Origin: Planctomycetota bacterium
Lineage (GTDB): Bacteria; Planctomycetota; Planctomycetia; Isosphaerales; Isosphaeraceae
Assembly (NCBI GenBank): GCA_028291545.1
Contig: JAQGHR010000068.1
Location: 62,001-126,000 of the forward strand
Direction: 5' to 3'
Length of the DNA stretch: 64,000 bases
How positions within the stretch are numbered: the first letter of the stretch is position 1; each line of letters starts with the position of its first letter. Shown piece after piece: positions 38,916 through 47,294 of the stretch. The notes under the pieces were generated by a model that had not been told where the DNA came from, did no database searches, and was given only the letters and a program-made list of their open reading frames with translations. A program made the position numbers and the translations under genes.

Positions 38916-39748
38916 TGACCCGAACCGGCGCGGCCGACCTCCACGTTCACACGACCCACTCCGACGGCGCGTGTTCGCCCTGCGAGGTCGTCCAGGCCGC
39001 CGCCAATATCAGCCTGGGTGCGCTGGCGATCACCGATCACGACACGATCTCCGCGCTCGCGGTCGCCCGCCCCGAGGCCCGGCGACTCGGACTCGAACTC
39101 GTCGGCGGCATCGAGCTGACCGCCGAACACGAGGGCCGAGAGCTTCACGTCCTCGGCTATTTCGTCCAGGACGAGGCGCCCGAACTGATCGCGGCCTGTA
39201 CCTCGATTCGAGCCCTGCGGGACGATCGCGTCCGGGGGATGGTGGACCGCCTTCGTGCGCTGGGTCTTCAGGTGGATCTCGACGCGATCCGTCGCACCTT
39301 CCCGCGCGCCACGATCGGCCGCCGTCACCTTGCCGACTGGCTAATGCGGTCCGGCCAGGTGACCGATCGTCGCCAGGCGTTCTCCCAGTACCTCGGTGAC
39401 GACGGCCCCGTCCAGGTTCCCAAACCGCGACTGCCCATCGCCGAGGCCATCGGCCTGATCCGTCGTTCCGGCGGGGTTGCCGCCCTGGCACATCCGCCCT
39501 ATGATCTTCGCGAGCGGACGCTTGAGTCGTTTGTCGCCGCCGGATTGGCGGCCATCGAGGTCAACGGTCCCGGGGTTCCCAAGGCCCGTGGCATCCGTTT
39601 ACGGGGCTGGGCCACGCGGTTCGACCTCGTCCCGGTCTGCGGCTCGGATTTCCACGCCAACGACCGCCCCGGCCGATGGCTCGGCTCGATCACGACCCCG
39701 GCCGAGGATCTGGATCGGTTGCGGTCGGGGTGCCCCTCGCCGCAGTAA
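38915..39748 (+). CDS. PHP-domain metal-dependent phosphoesterase
   Basis: 277 residues. PHP (polymerase and histidinol phosphatase) fold: ADLHVHTTHSDG at the start gives the first metal ligands, AITDHDT the next, GIELTAEH, HPPYDL, and GSDFHAND near the end. The trinuclear metal site is therefore complete, and a phosphoesterase (nucleoside 3',5'-bisphosphate or RNA-oligo type, as in YciV/RNase AM members) is likely. The ATG overlaps the nusB stop by one base (TGATG); a GTG three bases before would overlap by four. Cotranscription with nusB suggests an RNA-linked role, but this is inference. Confidence 0.86.
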   Translation: MTRTGAADLHVHTTHSDGACSPCEVVQAAANISLGALAITDHDTISALAVARPEARRLGLELVGGIELTAEHEGRELHVLGYFVQDEAPELIAACTSIRALRDDRVRGMVDRLRALGLQVDLDAIRRTFPRATIGRRHLADWLMRSGQVTDRRQAFSQYLGDDGPVQVPKPRLPIAEAIGLIRRSGGVAALAHPPYDLRERTLESFVAAGLAAIEVNGPGVPKARGIRLRGWATRFDLVPVCGSDFHANDRPGRWLGSITTPAEDLDRLRSGCPSPQ

Positions 39749-39783
39749 ACGGCACCGTGTTCTCACGCCGCAACATTCGGGAT

Positions 39784-39800
39784 GGTGTGTTCCACACACC
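39784..39800. promoter_or_regulatory. 17-bp palindrome just before ftsY
   Basis: GGTGTGTTCCACACACC is a perfect 7-bp inverted repeat with a 3-nt centre, ending 5 nt before the ftsY ATG. This could be an operator or an mRNA hairpin that hides the start; there is no Shine-Dalgarno for this gene. Confidence 0.45.
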
Positions 39801-39805
39801 CTACA

Positions 39806-40711
39806 ATGGCAATCAAAGACCTGTTCGATCGCTTCAAGAAGGGGTTGGCGAAGACCGCCAAGCTGTTCGACGTGCGCTCCTGGTTCGGCCGCAAGGTCGA
39901 TCAGGACTTCCTCGACGAATTGGAAGCCAAGCTCATCAAATCCGACGTCGGCGTGAAGGCGACGGACCGCGTGATCGGCCGCGTTCGCGAGGCGTTCGCC
40001 GACAAGACGGCCGGTGAGGACTTGCTCCAGTTCGTCAAGGACGAGTTCAAGGCCCTGCTCGCCGACCCCCGTCCGGGAACGCTCAAGGTCGCCCCGACGA
40101 AGCCCAGCGTCTACCTGATCGCGGGCGTGAACGGCGCCGGCAAGACGACCTCAATCGCCAAGCTCGCTCATCGGCTCAAATCCGAGGGCAAGACCGTCCT
40201 CCTCGCCGCCTGCGACACGTTCCGCGCGGCCGCCGTCGACCAGCTTGGCATCTGGGCCGGCCGTGCCGGAACCGATATTGTCCGCGGCGCCCCCGGCGCC
40301 GATCCTGCCAGCGTCGCCCACGACGCCTGCGATCGCGCCTTGTCCCGCGGCATCGACGTCTTGATCGTCGACACCGCCGGCCGCCTTCACACCCAGGCTC
40401 ACCTGATGCGCGAGCTGGAAAAGGTCCGCAACGTCCTCGTGAAGAAGGTGCCGGGAGCCCCCCACGAGGTCCTCCTCGTCCTCGACGCCACCAACGGCCA
40501 GAACGCCATCCGCCAGGCCACCGAGTTCACCAAATCCATCGGCTGCACCGGCGTGATTTTGACCAAGCTCGACGGCACGGCCAAGGGTGGCGTCGTGGTC
40601 GCCGTCCGGCAAACCATCGACCTGCCGGTCAAGTTCCTGGGCGTCGGCGAGGGGCTGGACGATCTCCAGCCGTTTGATGTGGAGACGTTTGTGGAGTCGC
40701 TGTTTTCATGA
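39806..40711 (+). CDS. ftsY: Signal-recognition-particle receptor FtsY
   Basis: 301 residues, a short FtsY without the acidic N-terminal A domain. Brings ribosomes with SRP to the membrane through GTPase dimerisation with Ffh. N domain about 1-95; G domain motifs: P-loop GVNGAGKTT, DTFRAAAVDQL, VDTAGRLHT, LDATNGQNAI, and TKLDGTAKGG; end of the protein, GVGEGLDDLQPFDVETFVESLF, is the FtsY-type closing loop. Start: the ATG at 39806 gives the expected MAIKDLFDRFKKG amphipathic helix; the ATG at 39782 is eight codons earlier and lacks conserved sequence. Confidence 0.95.
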   Translation: MAIKDLFDRFKKGLAKTAKLFDVRSWFGRKVDQDFLDELEAKLIKSDVGVKATDRVIGRVREAFADKTAGEDLLQFVKDEFKALLADPRPGTLKVAPTKPSVYLIAGVNGAGKTTSIAKLAHRLKSEGKTVLLAACDTFRAAAVDQLGIWAGRAGTDIVRGAPGADPASVAHDACDRALSRGIDVLIVDTAGRLHTQAHLMRELEKVRNVLVKKVPGAPHEVLLVLDATNGQNAIRQATEFTKSIGCTGVILTKLDGTAKGGVVVAVRQTIDLPVKFLGVGEGLDDLQPFDVETFVESLFS

Positions 40712-40754
40712 CCGGGTTGGCGATGTATCCGCAACTTCGTGATCCACGATCCGA

Positions 40755-40784
40755 TTGCCCCCCCAGCCCCGCTTCGGCTATACT
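40755..40784 (+). promoter_or_regulatory. Sigma-70-like promoter of the redox operon
   Basis: TTGCCC at 40755-40760, 18-nt spacer, TATACT at 40779-40784 (5 of 6 to consensus), 48 nt before the DUF6599-like start. Well placed for the three-gene operon. Confidence 0.45.
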
Positions 40785-40832
40785 TGACGGTTCAGGTACA
40801 ACCCTTGTTCAACGGCCGGACGGGACGGCGGC

Positions 40833-42512
40833 ATGAACCCGATGAAAGATACGTTCATCCATCTCCGCGATCTGTACCGATCCAGCCCGATCATGGCCGT
40901 GTCGCTGATCGCGGCCGCCGTGGCGTTCGCGAGCACGCCGCTGGCGTTCGCGCTGATGGGTCGGATGAAGTGGTTTAATGCGCGGCGGGGACGGACCCTG
41001 CTCAGGCCGGCCTTCTGGTCGGTCGTCTGCTCGATGATCCTGGTGATGACCATCCCGGCGTTCATCCTGGCGCTGCTCGTCAAGAGCGAGCACTTCGACG
41101 AGAACCGATACGCCTTCGACCCGAACCGGACGATTTCGCCCATCGACCAGGGGCGGCAGTACGAGGCGAGGACCCTGCTCGACTCGGTTCAGAAGCTGGA
41201 TGAAGGGGTGCGCGCCGAGCAAGAGCGGCTTGCGGCCATCCGCAAGGATCTGGTGGATAGCGTCAAGAAGCTCGACACGGCCATGCTCGCCCTGCGCGAG
41301 TCTGCCCGCCAGGCCCCGGCCGTGATCCCGCCGATGAACGAAGTGCTGGAACGGATGGGCGGCATCCGCAAGGCCGTGGGACTCGACGCGCCGCAGCAGG
41401 TGACGAACCTCAAGTACGATCCGACCGCGATGACCGCCAACGCGCCGGGCACGACATCGCCGATCGCCGCTTCGCCGGTCCCCCAGCCGACGGCACCGGT
41501 CGCGGTGGCCACCAATGGACTCTCCCGGCCGGAGATCGACGCCATCCTCGCGACGGTCCCCGAACCGCAGAAGCCATTGGCGGTGATGCTGCCCTTGAGC
41601 GATCTTCCGCCCGGTTGGGTCATGTCGAAGATCCCCGGCAAAGCGGCGTCGCCCTATGTGGAGACGTTCAACGCGGAGAATCTCTACGAGAAGATGGACG
41701 GCCGCGCCGAGAGCTTCATCCAGAACGGCGTGAAGGGGATGGCGTGCTGCTCCTACCATCCCAAGGGTAACGAAGAGAGCGAGATCCAACTTTTCGTCTT
41801 CGAGATGGGCAATTCGCTCAAGGCCCGAGGCAAGTTCGACTCCGAGAAGCCGGACGAGGCGAAACCGACCGCCATCGGCGAGGGTGCCTACACCGCGGCT
41901 GGGAGCGTGTTCGTCCACGCCGACAAATACTACACGATCGTCAATGTCGCCCAGGACGAGCCCAAGCTGGCGGAATTCGCGCTCGACCTGGCCAAGCGCG
42001 TGGCGGCCCTCCAGAAATCGACCAAGTCCAGCGGCCCGACCGCCCAGGATCTGTTCAACCTCTTCCCGGCCGAGCCGAAGCGATCGGGGACCAAGTACGT
42101 GGCCCAGGATGTCTTCGGCTACAGCTTCCTGTCCGACGTCTTCATCGCCGATTACAAGAGTGGGGACGTCGAATTTCAGGGGTTCCTCCGCCCTTACGCC
42201 AGTGCCGAGGAGGCGAAAAAAGTCTTCGAGACCTACGTCGATACCGCCCGGAAAGATGGGGCGGTCCTGAAGACGATTGACGACTCCAAGGCCGACAAGA
42301 TGGTGATGAGCTCGAACATTGGGATGTTCGACGTCATCTTCCTCAAGGGCAACGCCGTCGGCGGTTCCAACGGGGCCTCCGACGCCAAGCCGGCCGAGGC
42401 CCTGGCCCGTGAATTCGCGAAATCGTTGCCGGCCAACGTGCCGGTGATCGAACCCGACAAGAAATCCGTGCCCGCCGAGGGTGGGGCTGACGCTGAGAAA
42501 CAAGAGAAGTAA
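40833..42512 (+). CDS. DUF6599-like membrane protein
   Basis: 559 residues. Two membrane helices near the N-terminus (IMAVSLIAAAVAFASTPLAFALMG, about 20-43; FWSVVCSMILVMTIPAFILALLV, about 61-83), a periplasmic coiled coil (about 105-155), a Pro/Ala linker and a large soluble part (about 245-530) composed of two related alpha/beta halves: MLPLSDLPPGWVMSKIPGKA ... YVETFNAENLYEKMDGRAESF and LFNLFPAEPKRSGTKYVAQDV. These features, and the neighbours DUF362 and polyferredoxin, match DUF6599 as I recall it. No active site is known. It heads the operon. The two halves look like an internal duplication. Confidence 0.7.
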   Translation: MNPMKDTFIHLRDLYRSSPIMAVSLIAAAVAFASTPLAFALMGRMKWFNARRGRTLLRPAFWSVVCSMILVMTIPAFILALLVKSEHFDENRYAFDPNRTISPIDQGRQYEARTLLDSVQKLDEGVRAEQERLAAIRKDLVDSVKKLDTAMLALRESARQAPAVIPPMNEVLERMGGIRKAVGLDAPQQVTNLKYDPTAMTANAPGTTSPIAASPVPQPTAPVAVATNGLSRPEIDAILATVPEPQKPLAVMLPLSDLPPGWVMSKIPGKAASPYVETFNAENLYEKMDGRAESFIQNGVKGMACCSYHPKGNEESEIQLFVFEMGNSLKARGKFDSEKPDEAKPTAIGEGAYTAAGSVFVHADKYYTIVNVAQDEPKLAEFALDLAKRVAALQKSTKSSGPTAQDLFNLFPAEPKRSGTKYVAQDVFGYSFLSDVFIADYKSGDVEFQGFLRPYASAEEAKKVFETYVDTARKDGAVLKTIDDSKADKMVMSSNIGMFDVIFLKGNAVGGSNGASDAKPAEALAREFAKSLPANVPVIEPDKKSVPAEGGADAEKQEK

Positions 42513-42575
42513 CCGAACCCTGCATCTTACCTGCGTCTTCCGCCCTCACGCGGACGATGTTACCCGGGGGCGGCC

Positions 42576-43676
42576 ATGAGCGAGAAGCTGACCAGGACCC
42601 AGCAGAAGAATCTGGAACGGCTCGGGGGCGTCAATCCCGCCGAACAGCCGATCCCCCGCCGGCAATTCCTCACCCAGCTCGGTGGCACCGCCGCGCTCAC
42701 CGGCGCGGCCGTCGGCGCGGGCCTGATCATCAAGGACAACTGGGGTATGGAAGGCGTGAAGCCGCCGCCCCCGGTCCGGCTCAAGAACTACGCCGTGGAG
42801 CTTCTGCCGAGCAAGCCGAGCCTGGTCGTCGTCCGTTCCAACCCGGTCGATTCCCACGGCTTCGCGTCCAAGGATGAGGAATTGAAGGCGCGGGAAGATC
42901 AGGTCCTGAAGATGGTCAAGGCCGCCCTGAGCGAGATGGGCGGCATCGAGCGATTCATCACCAAGGGCGACGTCGTGGTCGTCAAACCCAACGTCGCCTT
43001 CGACAAGAACCCCGATCTGGCCGCCACGACCCAGCCGGAAACCGTCGCCGCCGTCGTCAAGCTCTGCCTGGGGGCCGGCGCCCGCAGGGTGATCGTGGCC
43101 GACAATCCGATCAATAATCCCGAAAGTTGCTTCTTCAAGACCAAGGTCGGCGACGCGGCCCTTCGCGCGGGGGCCGAGGTGATGATGCCGCAGCACAGCT
43201 ACTTTGAAGACCTGTACGTCGGCGGCGAGACGATCAAGAACACCTGGAAGATGTTCTATCGCCCGTTCCGCGAGGCCACCAAGGTCATCGGCGTCTCGCC
43301 CGTGAAGGATCACAACCTCTGCAAGGCGACCGTCACGATGAAGAACTGGTACGGGCTGCTGGGCAACCCCCGCAACCAGTTCCATCAGGACATCCACGGC
43401 ATCATCTCCGACTTCGCCCTGATGATGAAGCCCACCTTCGTCATCGCCGACGGCCGCAAGCTCCTGATGCGCAACGGCCCGACCGGCGGCAGCCTCAACG
43501 ACGTCAAGAAGGCCGACGCCATCGTCGTCGGCACCGACTGCACGGCCGTCGATAGCTGGTGCGTCTCCCGTCTACTGGAAAAGTCCCGTCATGAGATCAT
43601 CTATCTGGACAAGGTGATCGCCCGCGGCCTGGGCAAAGATTGGCGGCCGCAGTGGACGAGTGAGGTGACGGTCTAG
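42576..43676 (+). CDS. Tat-exported DUF362 protein
   Basis: 366 residues. PRRQFLTQLGGTAALTGAAVGAGLI is a twin-arginine signal after a 27-residue tail. The DUF362 core follows: GDVVVVKPNVAFDKNP, AVVKLCLGAGARRVIVADNP, HNLCKATVTMKNWYGLL, FVIADGRKLLMRNGPTGG, IVVGTDCTAVDSWCVSRLL. DUF362 proteins occur fused or adjacent to Fe-S proteins and are thought to have redox-linked functions; this one has no ferredoxin domain itself. Start at 42576 with a GGGGG site. Second gene of the operon, 63 nt after DUF6599-like and 164 nt before the polyferredoxin. Confidence 0.85.
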   Translation: MSEKLTRTQQKNLERLGGVNPAEQPIPRRQFLTQLGGTAALTGAAVGAGLIIKDNWGMEGVKPPPPVRLKNYAVELLPSKPSLVVVRSNPVDSHGFASKDEELKAREDQVLKMVKAALSEMGGIERFITKGDVVVVKPNVAFDKNPDLAATTQPETVAAVVKLCLGAGARRVIVADNPINNPESCFFKTKVGDAALRAGAEVMMPQHSYFEDLYVGGETIKNTWKMFYRPFREATKVIGVSPVKDHNLCKATVTMKNWYGLLGNPRNQFHQDIHGIISDFALMMKPTFVIADGRKLLMRNGPTGGSLNDVKKADAIVVGTDCTAVDSWCVSRLLEKSRHEIIYLDKVIARGLGKDWRPQWTSEVTV

Positions 43677-43840
43677 AACTTCTGATGGGGTCGCTCACAC
43701 TCGACCGCCAGGGCCTGGCTGAAGCGACCATGCCAGGTGAGATTCACGCGAAATCCATGCTGACAAGGTAGACGATGCGGAACTCGAAGTCTGAACCCGA
43801 GCACACCTCGGATCGGTTACGATCCGGAGGGAACGCATAA

Positions 43841-45520
43841 ATGGTCAAGATTCGCCGCGCCTACGAGGCCCTGTTCCTCGGGCTGTTCCTGTTCTTCCTG
43901 ATCATTACCGACCTGCGGTATCTGAGGGGTTGGCCGGTCTCGCTGTTCCTGGAGGCCACGCCGCTGGTGGCGGTCTCGACGGCGCTGACGACGCACACCC
44001 TCTATCGGAACCTGGTCTGGGGCTTGGTCGTGATTGCGATCACGATGATGGTCGGGCGGGTGTGGTGCAACTGGATGTGCCCGTTCGGCATCCTGCACCA
44101 TCTGTTTGGGTGGATCGGCAATCGCCGGAACACCAAGCAGATGATCGAGGTGAACCGGTATCGCAAGATCTACGCGATCAAGTATTACATCCTCGCGGCC
44201 ATGCTCGTGATGGCCGGCCGGTGGATCGTTCCGGCCACCTGGGCGGCGCCCGGCGACATCGTCGCCGCATACAAGCAATCCCACGCGTCGGGCGTCGGTC
44301 GGCTGACCGGGGCGGTGGGCTCGGGGCTATCCAGGGCGATCAGCGAGAGCAAGACGGGGTCGAGTACCCTTCAGATCGGCCTTCTCGACCCGATCGCCCT
44401 GACGGTCCGATCGATGACCACAAGCGTGCTGCCCACGGTGCATACGGCGACGGAGGGGATCTACACCGAGCCTCGCGAGTACATGTGGGGCTGGATCGTC
44501 GGCGTGATCTTCGTGGGATTCCTGGTCGCGAACTGGTGGATTCCGCGCTTCTTCTGCCGCGCCATCTGCCCCCTCGGGGCGCTGCTCGGCCTGTTCAGCC
44601 GGTTCTCACTCTGGCGGATCGATCGCGACCCGGTCCGCTGCACGGACTGCGACCTCTGCCTCAAGAGTTGCGAAGGCGCGAGCGATCCCCAGGGCGACCT
44701 GCGCAAGAGCGAGTGCTTCGTCTGCCTGAACTGCATCGAGGATTGCCCGCACGACGCCCTCGCGTTCCGGTTCCTCCCGCGCAAGGCCAGTGAGGTGACC
44801 TATCCGCAAGTCGGCCGCCGTCAACTGATGATGGCCGGTCTCTTCGGATTACTTTTCTATCCGATGACCCGCCAGTCCGGCCTGGTGAAGAAGAATTTCA
44901 ACAAGGCCGTGATCCGGCCGCCCGGCTCGGTGGCGGAAGACGAGTTCCTGCGTCGTTGCATCAAGTGCGACCAGTGCATCCGCGTCTGCCCGACCAACGT
45001 GCTCCAACCCGCGATGTTCGAGGCCGGACTGGAGGGGCTGTGGACCCCGATCATGGTCTCGAAGATGGGTTGGTGCGAGCTGAATTGCACCTTGTGCAGC
45101 CAGGTTTGCCCCACCGGGGCGATTCGCGAGATCTCGATCGCCGAGAAGCTCGGCACCGGTCCGTTCGAGGCGAAGGGGCCGATCAAGACCGGCACCGCGT
45201 TCTACAACCAGGGCCGTTGCCTGCCCTGGGCGATGGACACTTCGTGCGTCGTGTGCGAGGAGGTCTGCCCCGTCAGCCCCAAGGCGATCTTCACGCGCAA
45301 CGTGGAGGTCACGAGCCGCTGGGGCGAGACGCTCGAACTGAAACGACCGTTCATCGATCCCGTCAAATGCATCGGCTGCGGCATCTGCGAGCATGAATGC
45401 CCCGTGAAGGACGATCCCGCCGTCTATGTGACCGCGATCGGCGAGACCCGCGACAAGAGCCGGTCGCTCCTGCTCTCTCTGGTCGAAGACCCCCAGGCGC
45501 AGGAACTCGTCTCGGTTTGA
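43841..45520 (+). CDS. Membrane polyferredoxin of NapH/CcoG/NosR type
   Basis: 559 residues. Several membrane helices (about 8-28, 57-73, 110-130, 220-238). NosR/NapH-like CxxxCP motifs: CNWMCPFG (Cys 76 and 80) and CRAICPLG (about 238). Then multiple [4Fe-4S] motifs: CTDCDLCLKSC, CFVCLNCIEDCP, CIKCDQCIRVCP, CTLCSQVCP, CVVCEEVCP and CIGCGICEHECP; the last ones make ferredoxin pairs. The clusters on the periplasmic or cytoplasmic side would pass electrons from quinols or a soluble donor. GGAGGGA precedes ATG 43841. Last gene of the redox operon; the electron partner is likely the Tat-exported DUF362 protein, by inference from context. Confidence 0.88.
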   Translation: MVKIRRAYEALFLGLFLFFLIITDLRYLRGWPVSLFLEATPLVAVSTALTTHTLYRNLVWGLVVIAITMMVGRVWCNWMCPFGILHHLFGWIGNRRNTKQMIEVNRYRKIYAIKYYILAAMLVMAGRWIVPATWAAPGDIVAAYKQSHASGVGRLTGAVGSGLSRAISESKTGSSTLQIGLLDPIALTVRSMTTSVLPTVHTATEGIYTEPREYMWGWIVGVIFVGFLVANWWIPRFFCRAICPLGALLGLFSRFSLWRIDRDPVRCTDCDLCLKSCEGASDPQGDLRKSECFVCLNCIEDCPHDALAFRFLPRKASEVTYPQVGRRQLMMAGLFGLLFYPMTRQSGLVKKNFNKAVIRPPGSVAEDEFLRRCIKCDQCIRVCPTNVLQPAMFEAGLEGLWTPIMVSKMGWCELNCTLCSQVCPTGAIREISIAEKLGTGPFEAKGPIKTGTAFYNQGRCLPWAMDTSCVVCEEVCPVSPKAIFTRNVEVTSRWGETLELKRPFIDPVKCIGCGICEHECPVKDDPAVYVTAIGETRDKSRSLLLSLVEDPQAQELVSV

Positions 45521-45589
45521 GACCGATTTTCAAGGCTCCCCCGGTCCATTTCCCGTTAATATCGGCGAATCTGGACCGGGAGTAGATCC

Positions 45590-45913
45590 ATGAGCGCGAC
45601 GATCGCCAGTCGGACCCCCGAAGGAATTCCGAACAGTTGCCCCATCTGTAAGGGGTTGGCCTGGATGGAACCGTCCCCTGCCGGAGACGCACCTTGCCCC
45701 CGGTGCGGCCACCTGCTCTGGTTCGACAGATCCCCCGCTCTCAGCCGGTCCTCGCCCTACGCGATACCGAAGCAACCGACGAGACGGGTAGCGCTGTCCA
45801 CCCTTCGGCGCGTCTGGTCGAGAGCGAGGGCATCACTGCGCCCGAAGTCCAAGCCTGCACCGATGCCGGTCGCCGCCTCGGCTGGCCTCTACGACCGATG
45901 GATCGACGGGTGA
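45590..45913 (+). CDS. Small zinc-ribbon protein
   Basis: 107 residues. Start at 45590 with GGGAG upstream. The N-terminal 45 residues form a zinc ribbon: CPIC near 17-20 and CPRCG near 36-40. The rest is basic (STLRRVWSRARASLRPKSKPAP), so it may bind nucleic acid or another protein. It follows the redox operon by 69 nt and is convergent with the phosphodiester glycosidase gene (17-nt gap). Function unknown. Confidence 0.65.
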   Translation: MSATIASRTPEGIPNSCPICKGLAWMEPSPAGDAPCPRCGHLLWFDRSPALSRSSPYAIPKQPTRRVALSTLRRVWSRARASLRPKSKPAPMPVAASAGLYDRWIDG

Positions 45914-45930
45914 TCTCGGCGAAAGCGAGA

Positions 45931-46824
45931 TCATCGCGCGGAGCGTTTGACCCGGACGACCAGGAGCATGCCGGCTCCGAGTCCAAGGAGCGCGAGGGAA
46001 CCCGGCTCGGGCACGGGTCTGGCGAATACGGCCAGGTTGTTACCCACGGGGCGAAGAGTGCCCGAGGGCACGTTGACGACGCGAGGAGATGAATCGGCCA
46101 GAACCATCGTCGTCGATCCACCGCCGTCGAGGTTGATCGCGTCCTGGGCACCCAGGCTGGCCATGAGGGCCCCCAGCGCGTTGATCGACAGGCCGACGCT
46201 GTGCGTGGGGCTCCGGCCATCGACGGTGAGGAGGAGGAGGTGTTTATTGCTCGTCAGCCCGATCGCCGTATGGGCGTCGGGAAATCGATCCGGGCTCAAC
46301 GGTGCGAAATTGAAGACCTGGGCCACTCCGCCCGCCACAATGCGATAGTTACCGGCCACGGCGTTGTACACGGTCGCGGGGTTCGGCGCACTGGTGAGGA
46401 ACTTCACATCATTGTTCTTGTCAATGGTCACGGCGGGCCAGGACGCAGACCAGGCCGAGTAGACGTCGCCATTGGAGGCGGAGAGTCCGCCGAGGCTGGT
46501 GGGATCGCCACTCACCTGGCTGCCGTCGAAAGGGTTGAAGAAGTTCGCATTGATCCCGATCTGAGCATGGACGCGCGAGACGTAATCCAGGGTCGTTTCC
46601 CGATTCGTATCACGCGGAGCGGCGCCGTTGGACTCGGTCACGAGGAAGCTGATTCCGGGCGCCGAGAGGTCGATGTCGACGAGGTCGTAGGCGACCGGAT
46701 AAGCCCCGATCGAATACTCGACATGTTGATAGGACACGCCGACGAACGGCTGATAATCGGCCGATGCCAGCGACGCCGTGAAGAGGCACAGGGCCGCGGT
46801 GAGGAACAGGGATCGACGGATCAA
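45931..46824 (-). CDS. PEP-CTERM phosphodiester glycosidase (NAGPA-like)
   Basis: 297 residues from a TTG at 46824, with GGAG 9 bases upstream and the signal IRRSLFLTAALCLFTASLASADY directly behind it; the frame goes up to another TTG at 46866 with less support. The central domain is the NAGPA family, with GINANFFNPFDGSQVSG and the hallmark AINLDGGGSTTMV; these enzymes cleave N-acetylglucosamine-1-phosphodiester or related exopolysaccharide links. The end VPEPGSLALLGLGAGMLLVVRVKR is a PEP-CTERM sorting signal, removed and anchored by exosortase. It is therefore a surface protein acting on polysaccharide; the exact substrate is unknown. Confidence 0.88.
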   Translation of the reverse strand: MIRRSLFLTAALCLFTASLASADYQPFVGVSYQHVEYSIGAYPVAYDLVDIDLSAPGISFLVTESNGAAPRDTNRETTLDYVSRVHAQIGINANFFNPFDGSQVSGDPTSLGGLSASNGDVYSAWSASWPAVTIDKNNDVKFLTSAPNPATVYNAVAGNYRIVAGGVAQVFNFAPLSPDRFPDAHTAIGLTSNKHLLLLTVDGRSPTHSVGLSINALGALMASLGAQDAINLDGGGSTTMVLADSSPRVVNVPSGTLRPVGNNLAVFARPVPEPGSLALLGLGAGMLLVVRVKRSAR

Positions 46825-46901
46825 GACTGGTGACTCCGGTCGCTGAACGCGTGTTTCTCGTAGCAAGGATCATCCTCGAACGAAGCAGCCCAAATGACCC
46901 C

Positions 46902-47294
46902 TCAAGGGCCAAGGTAGCGACCGATCAACGCGGGCAGCTCAGCCGAAAATCGACTGCGAGGCAGGACGGGATCGCATCCCGCGGCGGCGGCGGCGGCCAG
47001 TAAGTCGGTCTCGACATGGGAGCCGAAGGCGACAAAGGGCGTGGCCGGAACGAGGCTGCGGTAGGCCAGGATCGCGGCGGGAGTCACGAGGTCGCCGGCC
47101 GAGAGATCCACGAAGACGACGCGAGGCTGCCATTGTTCGAGCATCGCGGTCGCCAGCGCGACGTTGCCGGCGATCATGACCTGGTGGCCGAGCGCCCGTG
47201 CGGTCCCCGTGATCTTGGACGTGAAGATCAGGTCGCGGCTCAGGAGTAACCCGGCCGGGCCATCGGGGATCGGGATCGACGGGGGTGAGCTCAA
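46902..47294 (-). CDS. Receiver-like domain protein, degenerate
   Basis: 130 residues from a TTG at 47294, with GGAGGT 6 bases upstream and overlapping the HAD stop (TTGA). The sequence LLLSRDLIFTSKITGTARALGHQVMIAG, PRVVFVDLSAGDL, TPFVAFGSHVETDLLAAAAAAGCDPVLPRSRFSAELPALI follows a CheY-like alpha/beta rhythm. The Asp in FVDLS is at the phospho-acceptor place, but the acidic pair at the first strand end and the final Lys are lacking (Arg in LPRSRF). A pseudo-receiver is likely. It is coupled to the HAD hydrolase. Confidence 0.68.
   Translation of the reverse strand: MSSPPSIPIPDGPAGLLLSRDLIFTSKITGTARALGHQVMIAGNVALATAMLEQWQPRVVFVDLSAGDLVTPAAILAYRSLVPATPFVAFGSHVETDLLAAAAAAGCDPVLPRSRFSAELPALIGRYLGP

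Noticed and set aside
40809-42503. 564-codon minus-strand open frame opposite the DUF6599-like gene
   Set aside because: Arg/His/Gly-rich with no ribosome site or domain; the plus strand has membrane helices and fits the operon.
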